Part shown: in pieces, positions 8,567 through 17,347 of the stretch
How positions within the stretch are numbered: the first letter of the stretch is position 1
Layout of the letters: every line of letters starts with the position of its first letter
Assembly: GCF_039522585.1 (NCBI RefSeq)
Contig: NZ_BAAADR010000010.1
Reading direction: 5' to 3' (one strand)
Origin: Bisbaumannia salifodinae
GTDB taxonomy: Bacteria > Pseudomonadota > Gammaproteobacteria > Pseudomonadales > Halomonadaceae
DNA: 64,000 nucleotides
The notes under the pieces: generated by a model
Told to the model about the DNA's origin: nothing
The model's input: only the letters and a program-made list of their open reading frames with translations
Database searches by the model: none
Position numbers and translations under genes: made by a program

Positions 8567-8986
8567 TCATTGAAACTCGGGGGTTAGGGCCGCGGCCAGG
8601 GCCGCCGGCCAGCGGCGGGGCCGCAGGGTTTGGGCATCCAGACAGGCGATGTCGACACTCGCCTCGCACAGGGGTTCCCCGGCGCGCTGCACCTGCTGGA
8701 TAAAGGTGGCCCGACAGGCGCCCCGCTCGGTGACCCTGGCGGTGGCCACCAGGTCATCATCGAGGTGCGCCGGCTGGGCATAGCGGCACTCCAGGCGATG
8801 TACCACCAGTTGCACGCCCTCGGCAAGCAGTTCCCGCTGGCTATGGCCGAGGCGCCGGAGCCACTCGCTGCGGGCGCGCTCCATGAATTTCAGGTAATTG
8901 ACGTAGTAGACGATGCCGCCGGCGTCGGTGTCCTCGATATAGACCCTGACCGGCAGCCGAAACTCGCTCGTCGGGGCCGGGGTCAT
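8567..8986 (-). CDS. ybgC: Acyl-CoA thioesterase YbgC of the tol-pal cluster
   Basis: Hot-dog-fold thioesterase of 139 residues, linked in other bacteria to phospholipid metabolism and the Tol-Pal machinery. It has the catalytic region VYIEDTDAGGIVYYVNYLKF with the conserved Asp, followed by ERARSEWLR. Its ATG overlaps the ruvB stop codon, and its stop overlaps the alternative tolQ start, so translation is probably coupled along the operon. Confidence 0.95.
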   Translation of the reverse strand: MTPAPTSEFRLPVRVYIEDTDAGGIVYYVNYLKFMERARSEWLRRLGHSQRELLAEGVQLVVHRLECRYAQPAHLDDDLVATARVTERGACRATFIQQVQRAGEPLCEASVDIACLDAQTLRPRRWPAALAAALTPEFQ

Positions 8987-10020
8987 GGGCGCACCTCGCC
9001 GCTGGCATCCGGGGTGGCGGAATCCGGCACCAGTTCGAAGTGGGCATAGGCCTGGCGGGTGACTATCCGCCCCCGGGCGGTGCGCATCATCAATCCCTGC
9101 TGGATCAGGTAGGGCTCGATCACGTCTTCGATGGTATCGCGCTCCTCGCCGATGGCGGCGGCCAGGGAGTCGACCCCCACCGGGCCGCCATCGAACTTCT
9201 CGATCATCGCCAGCAGCAGGCGGCGATCCATATGATCGAGGCCATGGTGATCCACATGCAGCATGTCCAGGGCGCGGTCGGCCACCTCGACATCGATCAC
9301 CCCGCGACCGCGCACCTCGGCGAAATCGCGCACCCGGCGCAGCAGGCGATTGGCGATGCGCGGCGTGCCGCGGGCGCGGCGGGCGATCTCGGCGGCACCG
9401 GCGGCATCCGCCTCCACCCCTAGCAGCCGCGCCGAGCGGGCGACGATGCCGGTCAGGTCCTCGATGCCATAGAACTCCAGGCGCTGGACGATGCCGAAGC
9501 GATCGCGCAGCGGCGAGGTCAAAAGCCCCGCCCGGGTGGTGGCCCCCACCAGGGTGAAGCGCGGCAGGTCGAGCTTGATCGAGCGGGCCGCCGGCCCCTC
9601 GCCGATGACGATATCCAGTTGGAAGTCCTCCATGGCCGGATAGAGCACCTCCTCCACCACCGGCGAGAGGCGATGGATCTCGTCGATAAAGAGCACGTCG
9701 CCGGGCTCGAGGTTGGTGAGCATGGCGGCCAGGTCGCCGGGGCGCTCCAGCACCGGGCCGGAGGTGGACTTGATATCGACGTCCATCTCGGCGGCGATGA
9801 TATTGGCCAGGGTGGTCTTGCCCAGCCCCGGCGGGCCGAAGACCAGGGTATGGTCGAGGCTCTCGCCTCGCCCCCGGGCGGCCTGGATAAAGATCTCCAG
9901 CTGTTCGCGCACCCGCGGCTGGCCGATATAGTCCGCCAGCCGCCTGGGGCGAATGGCATGATCCTGGACCAGCTCCCCTCCCTGGGGCACGGCGGCGATC
10001 AGTCGATCATTGTCGAGCAT
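8983..10020 (-). CDS. ruvB: Holliday junction branch migration helicase RuvB
   Basis: AAA+ motor that, with RuvA, drives branch migration of Holliday junctions. The 345-residue product has Walker A FGPPGLGKTT at about residues 61-70, Walker B LFIDEIHR, sensor ATTRAG and the C-terminal winged helix (GRIVTRQAYAHF). The length is normal. It follows ruvA by 69 bp and overlaps ybgC by 4 bp. Confidence 0.98.
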   Translation of the reverse strand: MLDNDRLIAAVPQGGELVQDHAIRPRRLADYIGQPRVREQLEIFIQAARGRGESLDHTLVFGPPGLGKTTLANIIAAEMDVDIKSTSGPVLERPGDLAAMLTNLEPGDVLFIDEIHRLSPVVEEVLYPAMEDFQLDIVIGEGPAARSIKLDLPRFTLVGATTRAGLLTSPLRDRFGIVQRLEFYGIEDLTGIVARSARLLGVEADAAGAAEIARRARGTPRIANRLLRRVRDFAEVRGRGVIDVEVADRALDMLHVDHHGLDHMDRRLLLAMIEKFDGGPVGVDSLAAAIGEERDTIEDVIEPYLIQQGLMMRTARGRIVTRQAYAHFELVPDSATPDASGEVRP

Positions 10021-10089
10021 AATGGTTTCCGAACTTGCGGCGCCTAGTCACCCCGAGCCACGGGGGCTGCCATATCCTTGGGTAGCGCC

Positions 10090-10710
10090 CTAGCCCGCCA
10101 GCTTGCGGGTCAGGGCGGCCTTGATCAGGGCCTCGGTGGAGAGGCCACGATCACAGCCACTGAGCATCTTGGCGGCCTCGGCGGGCTTGTAACCGAGGGC
10201 CACCAGGGCGGCCTCGGCATCGGCCAGGGGGTCGCTCCGGGGTGCGGCCTCCTGCCCCGCCGCCGCGGCTTCCAGGGCCTCCAGGCCGCCGCCCGCCTCG
10301 CCGGTCCAGTGGGGGAAGCGGTCGCGCATCTCGATGATCAGCCGCTCGGCGGTCTTCTTGCCCACCCCGGGCAGCCGGGTCAGCGACTTGATGTCGTCCT
10401 CCCGCACGCAGCGCACGAAGGCCGCCTCGTCCATGCCAGAGAGGATCGCCAGGGCCAGCTTGGGCCCCACGCCGTTGACCTTGATCAGGGCGCGAAACAG
10501 CTCCCGTTCCTGGCCCCGGGCGAAGCCGTAGAGCAGGTGGGCATCGTCGCGAATGCTGAGGTGAGTGTGCAGGGAGACCGTCTCCCCCACCGCCGGCAGC
10601 GCCATCTGGGTGGTCAGGGAGGCTTCCAGTTCGTAACCGACGCCGCCGACGTCGACCACCAGCCAGGGGGGCTGCTTCTCCAACAGGGTGCCGCGCAGGC
10701 GTCCAATCAT
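10090..10710 (-). CDS. ruvA: Holliday junction DNA-binding subunit RuvA
   Basis: Tetrameric junction-binding partner of RuvB, 206 residues. The N-terminal OB fold (MIGRLRGTLLEKQPPWLVVDVGGVGYE) is followed by helix-hairpin-helix motifs (LPGVGKKTAERLIIEMRDR) and a C-terminal RuvB-binding three-helix domain (ALVALGYKPAEA). No clear LexA site (CTG-N10-CAG) is visible upstream, so SOS control is not shown by the sequence. Confidence 0.97.
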   Translation of the reverse strand: MIGRLRGTLLEKQPPWLVVDVGGVGYELEASLTTQMALPAVGETVSLHTHLSIRDDAHLLYGFARGQERELFRALIKVNGVGPKLALAILSGMDEAAFVRCVREDDIKSLTRLPGVGKKTAERLIIEMRDRFPHWTGEAGGGLEALEAAAAGQEAAPRSDPLADAEAALVALGYKPAEAAKMLSGCDRGLSTEALIKAALTRKLAG

Positions 10711-10810
10711 GCCGTGAGTCGATCCTTGCCAAGACTGGCGACCACTATACTGGCCGCCCCGGAGGCTGACCAGAGGGCAAAATCGTCATCTAGTGTGCAT
10801 CTCTTGCCCG

Positions 10811-11359
10811 TCAGGAGGCGGGGGCATCCGGGTCGAAGGCTCGCCATCCCTTACCGCCGCCGCGGCGGCCGCCATAGCTGCCACGGCTGATCAACCCGAG
10901 GCGCGCATGGGCATGGGTCAGGGCGATGGCCAGGGCGTCGGCGGCATCCGCCTGGGGGGTACCGTCGAGGCCCAGCACGGCGGTGATCATATGCTGCACC
11001 TGGGCCTTGTCGGCGGCGCCGGTGCCGGTCACCGCCTGCTTGATCTGGCGTGGCCCGTATTCGCTCACCGGCAGGCCATGATTGGCGGCGCAGACGATGG
11101 CGGTACCCCGGGCCTGACCCAGCTTGAGGGCCGAGTCGGGGTTCTTGGCCATGAAGACCTGTTCGATGGCCAGCTCCCCCGGGCGATGCACCCCGATCAG
11201 CTCGCTGATGCCGGCATAGATCTGCGCCAGGCGCTGGGCCAGGTCGTCGCCCCGGGTGCGGATGCAACCGCTGGCCACGTAGCGGGGCCGCGTCTCGCCG
11301 ACGTCGAGCACCCCGTAGCCGGTGATCCGCGAGCCGGGATCGATCCCCAGGATCAGCAT
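10811..11359 (-). CDS. ruvC: Holliday junction resolvase RuvC
   Basis: Crossover junction endonuclease of about 182 residues. The first catalytic Asp is Asp7 in LILGIDPGSRITGYG. The IEQVF and DAADALAIALTHAH segments carry the other acidic residues. ATG 11359 is chosen because it places the catalytic Asp at position 7 as in relatives; an upstream in-frame ATG at 11377 would add six residues. It is the first gene of the ruvCAB-tol series, about 270 bp downstream of aspS. Confidence 0.96.
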   Translation of the reverse strand: MLILGIDPGSRITGYGVLDVGETRPRYVASGCIRTRGDDLAQRLAQIYAGISELIGVHRPGELAIEQVFMAKNPDSALKLGQARGTAIVCAANHGLPVSEYGPRQIKQAVTGTGAADKAQVQHMITAVLGLDGTPQADAADALAIALTHAHARLGLISRGSYGGRRGGGKGWRAFDPDAPAS

Positions 11360-11457
11360 ATCTCGGTGCCTCTGCATATGCCGCTATCTGTCATGCCATC
11401 CTTCCTGGTTTTTACGGGGCTAGCCTGGGGACAGCCCCCGGAAGGCCGGCCCCGCAC

Positions 11458-11515
11458 AAAGACGCTGTAAATCCTTCCCTGGAAGCTCGACTTTATCGTC
11501 CATGATAAAGACGCT
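11458..11515. repeat. Compact palindromic intergenic element between aspS and ruvC
   Basis: A 9 bp direct repeat AAAGACGCT (11458-11466 and 11507-11515) brackets two dyads: a TTCC-CT-GGAA palindrome and TTTATC-GTCCAT-GATAAA (11492-11509). It resembles a REP-type intergenic repeat. Only one copy is in the window, so the family assignment is a guess. Confidence 0.45.
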
Positions 11516-11582
11516 TTGCTCTACCCTGCCCCCAGTGTCCCTCAGCCATTCTAGCTGCGATAACCGCGGCCCCCAACGACAG

Positions 11583-11605
11583 ACCGGCGCCTCTGGGGCG
11601 CCGGT
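11583..11605 (-). terminator. Probable terminator after aspS
   Basis: A 9 bp stem ACCGGCGCC / GGCGCCGGT with a five-base loop lies 29 bp past the aspS stop on the minus strand. The following T-run is weak. Confidence 0.5.
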
Positions 11606-11633
11606 ATGCTGGTACGTTGCTGGAAGCCTCGCC

Positions 11634-13412
11634 TTACTCGGCGGCCTCCGGCTTGGCCTTGGCCCGCAGGCGGATATTGAGCTCCTTGAGCTGCTCGCCG
11701 CTGACCGTGCCCGGGGCGTCGGTCATCAGGCAGGCGGCGCTCTGGGTCTTGGGGAAGGCGATTACCTCACGGATGGTCCGCGCCCCGGTCATCAGCATCA
11801 CCAGGCGATCGAGGCCGAAGGCCAGGCCACCGTGGGGCGGCGCGCCATACTTGAGGGCGTCGAGCAGGAAGCCGAACTTCTCCTCCGCCTCGGCCTGATC
11901 GATGCCCAGCACCTCGAGAACGACCCGCTGCATTTCCTGGTCGTGGATACGGATCGAGCCGCCGCCCAGCTCGGTGCCGTTGAGCACCATGTCGTAGGCC
12001 CGGGAGAGCGCCTGGGCCGGATCGGCCTTGAGGGCCGCCACGTCGCAGGAGGGCGCGGTGAAGGGGTGGTGCAGGGCCTGCATGCGGGCGCTGCCGTCGT
12101 CCTCGAACATCGGGAAGTCGACCACCCACAGCGGCGCCCAGGCCTGGGTGTAGAGGTCCAGGTCCTCGCCCAGCTTGACCCGCAGGGCACCCAGGGCCTC
12201 GTTGACCACGCGGGCCTTGTCGGCGCCGAAGAAGATGATATCGCCGTCCTGGGCGTCGAGACGCTCCAGCAGCTCGTCGATCACGTTCTCCATGAACTTG
12301 ACGATGGGCGACTGCAGGCCCTCGAGCCCCTTGGCGCGCTCGTTGACCTTGATCCAGGCCAGGCCCTTGGCGCCATAGATGCCGACGAACTTGGTGTACT
12401 CGTCGATCAGCTTGCGGGAGAGCTCGGCGCCGCCGGGCACCTTGAGGGCGGCGACGCGGCCGTCCTCGGCCTTGGCCGGGCCGGAGAAGACCTTGAAGTC
12501 CACCTGGGCCATCAGATCGTCGACGTCGACCAGCTCCAGGGGGATGCGCAGGTCCGGCTTGTCGGAGCCGTAGCGGCTCATCGCCTCGCTATAGGGCATG
12601 CGCGGGAACTCGGGCAGCTCGACCTCGAGGACCTCCTGGAACAGCTGGCGGATCATCGACTCGGTGATACCCATGATCTCGTCTTCGTCGACGAAGGAGG
12701 CCTCCAGGTCGATCTGGGTGAACTCCGGCTGACGGTCGGCGCGCAGGTCCTCGTCGCGGAAGCACTTGGCGATCTGGTAGTAGCGGTCGAAGCCGGACAC
12801 CATCAGCAGCTGCTTGAACAGCTGCGGCGACTGCGGCAGGGCGAAGAAGCTGCCGGCATGAGTGCGGCTCGGCACCAGGTAGTCCCGGGCGCCTTCCGGG
12901 GTGGCCCGGGTCAGGATCGGCGTCTCGATATCCAGGAAGCCCTGGCCCTCGAGGAAGGCCCGCACGCTATGGGAGATCCGCGAGCGCAGGCGCAGCTTGT
13001 CGAGCATCTCCGGGCGGCGCAGGTCGATATAACGGTGCTTGAGGCGGACCTCCTCGCCCACCTTGCCGTGCTCGTCGAGCTGGAACGGCGGGGTGGCGGC
13101 GGTGTTGAGGATCTCCACCTCCTTGGCCAGCACCTCGATCATGCCGGTGGGCATATTGGGGTTCTGGGTGCCCTCGGGGCGCGGCCGCACGCGGCCGACG
13201 ATGCGCAGCACGAACTCGTTGCGGCAGCGGTCGGCATTGGCGAAGGCCTCGGCGGTATCGGGATCCACCACGACCTGGGCGATGCCGTCACGGTCACGCA
13301 TGTCGAGGAAGATCACCCCACCGTGGTCACGGCGACGGTGCACCCAACCACAGAGGGTGACCGTCTGATCCACCAGTGTCTCGTTAAGCTGGCCGCAATA
13401 ATGGCTGCGCAT
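11634..13412 (-). CDS. aspS: Aspartate--tRNA ligase
   Basis: Class II aminoacyl-tRNA synthetase of 592 residues, full length. It starts with the anticodon-binding OB fold (LCGWVHRRRDHGGVIFLDMRD). Motif 2 is FRDEDLRADRQPEFTQ, a GAD insertion domain follows, and motif 3 is GLAFGLDRLVML near the C-terminus. Whether it is a discriminating or non-discriminating AspRS cannot be judged from the sequence alone. The zinc-ribbon gene lies 49 bp upstream on the same strand. Confidence 0.98.
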   Translation of the reverse strand: MRSHYCGQLNETLVDQTVTLCGWVHRRRDHGGVIFLDMRDRDGIAQVVVDPDTAEAFANADRCRNEFVLRIVGRVRPRPEGTQNPNMPTGMIEVLAKEVEILNTAATPPFQLDEHGKVGEEVRLKHRYIDLRRPEMLDKLRLRSRISHSVRAFLEGQGFLDIETPILTRATPEGARDYLVPSRTHAGSFFALPQSPQLFKQLLMVSGFDRYYQIAKCFRDEDLRADRQPEFTQIDLEASFVDEDEIMGITESMIRQLFQEVLEVELPEFPRMPYSEAMSRYGSDKPDLRIPLELVDVDDLMAQVDFKVFSGPAKAEDGRVAALKVPGGAELSRKLIDEYTKFVGIYGAKGLAWIKVNERAKGLEGLQSPIVKFMENVIDELLERLDAQDGDIIFFGADKARVVNEALGALRVKLGEDLDLYTQAWAPLWVVDFPMFEDDGSARMQALHHPFTAPSCDVAALKADPAQALSRAYDMVLNGTELGGGSIRIHDQEMQRVVLEVLGIDQAEAEEKFGFLLDALKYGAPPHGGLAFGLDRLVMLMTGARTIREVIAFPKTQSAACLMTDAPGTVSGEQLKELNIRLRAKAKPEAAE

Positions 13413-13461
13413 GTCGAATCCTGTTTTCTAGCGTTTATCGAAGAGGGGGAGTCGGGCCGCC

Positions 13462-13713
13462 TCAGGCGGCGGCCCCGTCCTTGGTCGGCGCCTTGCTGGC
13501 CGCGCCGTCACCGGCCAGGTTCTTCTTGCTGCCGGACTTGAAATCGGTCTCGTACCAGCCGCCGCCGGCCAGGCGGAAGCCCGCCGCGGAAACCAGGCGG
13601 GAGAGCTCGGCGGCCTCGCAGCTGGGGCAGTCGGTGAGCGGCGCGGCGCTGACCTTCTGCAGCTTCTCGAGACGGTGGCCACAGGCCTTGCACTCATATT
13701 CGTAGATGGGCAT
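13462..13713 (-). CDS. FmdB-type zinc ribbon protein
   Basis: Small putative regulatory protein of 83 residues starting MPIYEYECKACGHRLEKLQ. Two CxxC pairs (CKAC and CPSC) form a zinc ribbon, followed by GGGWYETDFK, which is typical of the family, and a Lys/Ala-rich tail. FmdB-like genes often precede aspS in proteobacteria, as here, but their function is unknown. AGGAG lies upstream of ATG 13713. An upstream extension of this frame has no family support. Confidence 0.9.
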   Translation of the reverse strand: MPIYEYECKACGHRLEKLQKVSAAPLTDCPSCEAAELSRLVSAAGFRLAGGGWYETDFKSGSKKNLAGDGAASKAPTKDGAAA

Positions 13714-13883
13714 GGTTCTAATCACTCCTGAATACGCTATTGGCCTGGAACACACCCCGACCAGGCCGGCGATGGCCAATATGGGGCCTGACGCCGGCCT
13801 TTCCAAGGCCACCGGAAAGCCCCGCATTATAGCGCGTCGCGCCCCCATGGGGGCAAGGTGCCGACGTTACTCGAGGAATTGTG

Positions 13884-14816
13884 ATGAAAGCCGTGCTACT
13901 CGATGCCGCCAGCCTCGGCGAGGATATCGACCTTACCCCCCTGCGTGAGCGGGTCGACCAGTTGGCGGTGCATGCCGCCACCGCCCCGGAGCAGTGCCGG
14001 GAGCGCCTCGAAGGCGCCCGGGTGGCGATCGTCAACAAGGTGGTCCTGGATGGCGAGCTGCTCGAGCGCCTGCCGGAGTTGAAGCTGATCTGCGTGCTGG
14101 CCACCGGCACCAACAATATCGATATGGCCGCCGCCGAGCGCCTGGGGATCAGGGTGCGCAACGTCAGCGCCTATGGCACCGCCAGCGTGGCCCAGCACAC
14201 CCTGATGCTGATGCTGGCCCTGGCCAACCGCCTGCCCCACTACCAGCGCCGGGTCGCCGCCGGCGACTGGGGGCGCAGCGATTTCTTCTGCCTGCTCTCC
14301 CCCACCACCCTGCAACTGGAAGGCAAGCGGCTGGTGATCGTCGGCCAGGGCGAACTGGGACGCCGCGTCGGCGAGCTGGCCGGGGCCTTCGGCATGCGCG
14401 TCGACTATGCCGCGCGTCCCGGTCGGGAGGCCACGGACCCCCGCCCCGCCCTCGCCGAGCTGGCCCCCCGGGCCGACGTGCTGAGCCTGCACTGCCCGCT
14501 CACCGAGGCCACCCATCACCTGGTCGACGCGGCGTTACTGGCCCGGCTCAGGCCCGGCGCCCTGCTGATCAACTGCGCCCGGGGCGGCATCATCGACGAG
14601 GCGGCGGCGCTCGATGCGCTGCGCGAGGGACGCCTCGGTGGCCTGGCAGTCGACAGCCTGCCGGAGGAGCCGCCCCGCCGAGGCCATGCGCTGATCGATG
14701 CCCTCGACGAGCCCCTCAACCTGATCGTCACCCCCCATAACGCCTGGATCACGCCGGAGGCGCGGGCCCGGGTGGTCCAGTTGACCGCCGAGAACCTGGC
14801 GCGACCGCTGCCCTAG
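13884..14816 (+). CDS. D-isomer-specific 2-hydroxyacid dehydrogenase (glycerate/hydroxypyruvate type)
   Basis: NAD(P)-dependent oxidoreductase of 310 residues. The Rossmann motif GQGELG is at about residues 154-159, the substrate-binding Arg lies in CARGGIIDE, and the catalytic His is in TPHNAW near the C-terminus. ATG 13884 is preferred over the adjacent GTG 13881 and has CGAGGA upstream. The likely substrate class is hydroxypyruvate or glycerate, by resemblance to HprA-like enzymes, but related 2-ketoacids are possible. Confidence 0.88.
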   Translation: MKAVLLDAASLGEDIDLTPLRERVDQLAVHAATAPEQCRERLEGARVAIVNKVVLDGELLERLPELKLICVLATGTNNIDMAAAERLGIRVRNVSAYGTASVAQHTLMLMLALANRLPHYQRRVAAGDWGRSDFFCLLSPTTLQLEGKRLVIVGQGELGRRVGELAGAFGMRVDYAARPGREATDPRPALAELAPRADVLSLHCPLTEATHHLVDAALLARLRPGALLINCARGGIIDEAAALDALREGRLGGLAVDSLPEEPPRRGHALIDALDEPLNLIVTPHNAWITPEARARVVQLTAENLARPLP

Positions 14817-14934
14817 CTCGTGACATCGCTCGGCTGCGTGAAAGCACGCGAAGCGCTCCCCGGCTAGGCTAGTACCAGCCAGACCTCTCCGCTTTTTCTT
14901 TCCGGCCATCAGGCCGGACAGCAGGAAGGACGCC

Positions 14935-15855
14935 ATGCTCTATAACCTGGGCTCCATCAATATCGATCATGTCTACCGGGTGCCGCATCTGGTGCGTCCC
15001 GGCGAGACCCTGGCCAGCCGCGACTACCAACGGGTGTTGGGCGGCAAGGGCGCCAACCAGTCCCTGGCCCTGGCCCGGGCCGGCGGGCGCGTCACTCACT
15101 GGGGGCGCCTGGGGCGCAGTGATGCCTGGGCGCTGGCGCCCCTCGAGGAAGCCGGGGTGGCGCTAGGCGACATCGCGCTGGTCGACGCGCCCAGCGGCCA
15201 TGCGCTGATCCAGGTGGACGACGATGGCGAGAACGCCATTATCCTCTACCCCGGCGCCAATCATGGCTTCGCGACGCCCACCCTGGAGGCCCTGATTGCC
15301 AAGGCCGAGGCCGGCGCCACCCTGCTGCTGCAGAACGAGTGCAACGGCCTGGCCGCGGCCATGGCGGCCGCCAAACAGCGGGGCCTGACCCTCGCCTTCA
15401 ACCCGGCGCCCATGGACCAAGCCGTCGGGGAACTGCCACTGGAGTCTTGTGACCTGCTGTTCGTTAATCGGGGCGAGGCCGCGGCCCTGGCCGGCCTCGC
15501 CGAGACCAGCCCCGCCTCGGCGCTGCTCGAGGCCCTGGCCGAGCGCCTGCCCGAGGTGACCCTGGTGCTGACCCTGGGCGCGGACGGCGTGCATTACCGC
15601 CATCAGGAGACGCGCCTGCGCCTGGCCGCCCATCGGGTCGAGGCGGTGGATACCACCGCCGCCGGCGACACCTTTATCGGCGCTTTCCTGGCCGCCCGTC
15701 AGGCCGGCGCCGATATCGAGACCTGTTTGCGACGGGCCAGTGCTGCCGCCGCCCTCTGCGTCCAGGCTCCCGGTGCCGCCCCCAGCATTCCCTGGGCGGA
15801 GGCGGTGGATGCCGCCCTCGCCGAATGGCCGGAGCTGCCCCTCGACACCGACTGA
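14935..15855 (+). CDS. PfkB-family sugar kinase (ribokinase-like)
   Basis: Carbohydrate kinase of 306 residues with both PfkB signatures: GGKGANQSLALARAGG near residues 37-52, and TTAAGDTFIGAFLAA near 240-254, which includes the catalytic Asp. It lies 47 bp upstream of a nucleoside hydrolase on the same strand. The natural reading is that the hydrolase frees ribose from nucleosides and this kinase phosphorylates it. The sugar is inferred from context. Confidence 0.88.
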   Translation: MLYNLGSINIDHVYRVPHLVRPGETLASRDYQRVLGGKGANQSLALARAGGRVTHWGRLGRSDAWALAPLEEAGVALGDIALVDAPSGHALIQVDDDGENAIILYPGANHGFATPTLEALIAKAEAGATLLLQNECNGLAAAMAAAKQRGLTLAFNPAPMDQAVGELPLESCDLLFVNRGEAAALAGLAETSPASALLEALAERLPEVTLVLTLGADGVHYRHQETRLRLAAHRVEAVDTTAAGDTFIGAFLAARQAGADIETCLRRASAAAALCVQAPGAAPSIPWAEAVDAALAEWPELPLDTD

Positions 15856-15902
15856 AACCACCAGCCCGCCGTCTTCGATTCATTCCCCACGGAGAAAGCC
15901 CC

Positions 15903-16844
15903 ATGAGTTATCCGATTATCTTCGATACCGACCCGGGCGTGGACGACGCCCAGGCCATCGCCATCGCCCTGCGTCACCCGGAGATCGAGCTGCTGGGCCT
16001 GACCACCACCTACGGCAACGTCGATATCGATGTCGCCACCCGCAATGCTCTGCTGCTCAGCGAGCTGGCCGGGCGCCGCATCCCGGTGGCCCAGGGCGCC
16101 GCCGGCCCCCTGGTCAAACCCCGGCACCCGGCCCCGGCGCATATCCATGGCGCCAACGGCCTGGGCAATATCGCGCTGCCGGAGGTTCAGGGTCAGGCGG
16201 AGCCGATCAGTGCGGCCCAGTTTATCGTCGAGACGGTACGTGCCCGGCCCAATGAAGTGACCCTGGTGGCGGTGGGCCCCCTAGGTAACCTGGCCGCCGC
16301 CCTGCAGCTCGATCCGGGCATCGTCGAGGCGGTCAAGCGGGTGGTGATCATGGGCGGCTCCATCAAGGAAGGGGGCAACGTCTCGCCGGTGGCGGAGGCC
16401 AATATCTTCAATGATCCCCATGCCGCCTCGCGGGTGCTCACCGCCGGCTGGCCGCTGACCCTGGTGGGCCTGGACGCCACCCATCGCTGCGTGCTGAGCC
16501 CCGCCGACATGGACGCCATCGCCGCCGGCCAGGGCGAGCTCGGCGCCGTGCTCAAGGGCAGTTACGCCTTCTACCGGGAATTCTACCAGCAGGCCCTGGG
16601 CATCGATGGCTGCTGCCCCCACGACAGCTGTGCCCTGGCCTGGCTGCTGCGCCCGGAGCTCTTCACCACCGCCCGGGGCCACCTGAGCGTGGTCACCGAG
16701 GGGGATGCCGCCGGCCAGACGCTCTTCGCCCCGGAGGGCCGCGCCTTTATCGACGAGCGCTGGTCCCGGACGCCCCTGGTGGAGGCCTGCCTGGGCGCCG
16801 ATGGCCCCGCCGTGGTGCAGTGGATCGTCGATACCCTGAAGTAG
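15903..16844 (+). CDS. Nucleoside hydrolase (IunH family)
   Basis: Calcium-dependent N-ribohydrolase that splits nucleosides into base and ribose. The 313-residue product begins with the diagnostic FDTDPGVDDAQA cluster of Asp residues, and keeps VIMGGS and HDSCALAWLL near the C-terminal third. ATG 15903 has GGAGAAAG upstream. It is probably co-transcribed with the preceding PfkB kinase. Pyrimidine versus purine preference cannot be told. Confidence 0.92.
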   Translation: MSYPIIFDTDPGVDDAQAIAIALRHPEIELLGLTTTYGNVDIDVATRNALLLSELAGRRIPVAQGAAGPLVKPRHPAPAHIHGANGLGNIALPEVQGQAEPISAAQFIVETVRARPNEVTLVAVGPLGNLAAALQLDPGIVEAVKRVVIMGGSIKEGGNVSPVAEANIFNDPHAASRVLTAGWPLTLVGLDATHRCVLSPADMDAIAAGQGELGAVLKGSYAFYREFYQQALGIDGCCPHDSCALAWLLRPELFTTARGHLSVVTEGDAAGQTLFAPEGRAFIDERWSRTPLVEACLGADGPAVVQWIVDTLK

Positions 16845-16858
16845 CTCAAGGAAGGCAC

Positions 16859-17131
16859 CTAGAGGGTGATAAAGGCATCCGGGTCGCGGGGCGCCGCCTC
16901 TTCCAGGCTGACCTGGCTGACCCGGGCCTCGGGGGGGCCCTGCCAGAGCCACTGGGTCACGGCCCGGACCGCCTCCTCCTCGCCGCACAGCAACACCTCG
17001 ACGCGACCATCCGGCAGGTTCTTGGCATAGCCGGTCAGCCCATGCTGCAGGGCCTGCTCCTGGGTCGCCCGGCGGTACCAGACCCCCTGTACCCGACCGC
17101 TGACCCAGGCCTTGATGCACTGCTTGCTCAT
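16859..17131 (-). CDS. Acylphosphatase
   Basis: Small enzyme of 90 residues that hydrolyses acyl phosphates such as acetyl phosphate. The signature VSGRVQGVWYRRAT contains the phosphate-binding loop and catalytic Arg; GYAKNLPDGRVEVLLCG contains the catalytic Asn region. It is convergent with the nucleoside hydrolase, with only 14 bp between the stops. ATG 17131 is chosen from the family start, with GGGAGGAG upstream. Confidence 0.93.
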   Translation of the reverse strand: MSKQCIKAWVSGRVQGVWYRRATQEQALQHGLTGYAKNLPDGRVEVLLCGEEEAVRAVTQWLWQGPPEARVSQVSLEEAAPRDPDAFITL

Positions 17132-17347
17132 GCTGGCTCCTCCCTTCGGCGACTCCGCCCGCGGCGGCCCGTTGCCCTCCTGTTCTAGCACCCGGCTTGT
17201 CATCCGCCAAGGGCTGGTCATTGTTACCCCCTAGGCAGCGGCATCGCCGTTGGCTAATCTGAGGCACAGGGCCATAAGCCCGATAAGGCGACGCCACTAC
17301 CCCTGGCGCTCGCATAACAATGAGTCACCCCACGAAGGGACCCTGCC

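Noticed and set aside
10711..10810. LexA/SOS operator upstream of ruvA or uvrB
   Set aside because: No CTG-N10-CAG palindrome is present in the short upstream regions I read.
11502..13541. A 679-codon open frame opposite aspS
   Set aside because: Shadow of aspS; low-complexity Leu/Gly/Asp composition, no family motif, while aspS has all class II motifs.
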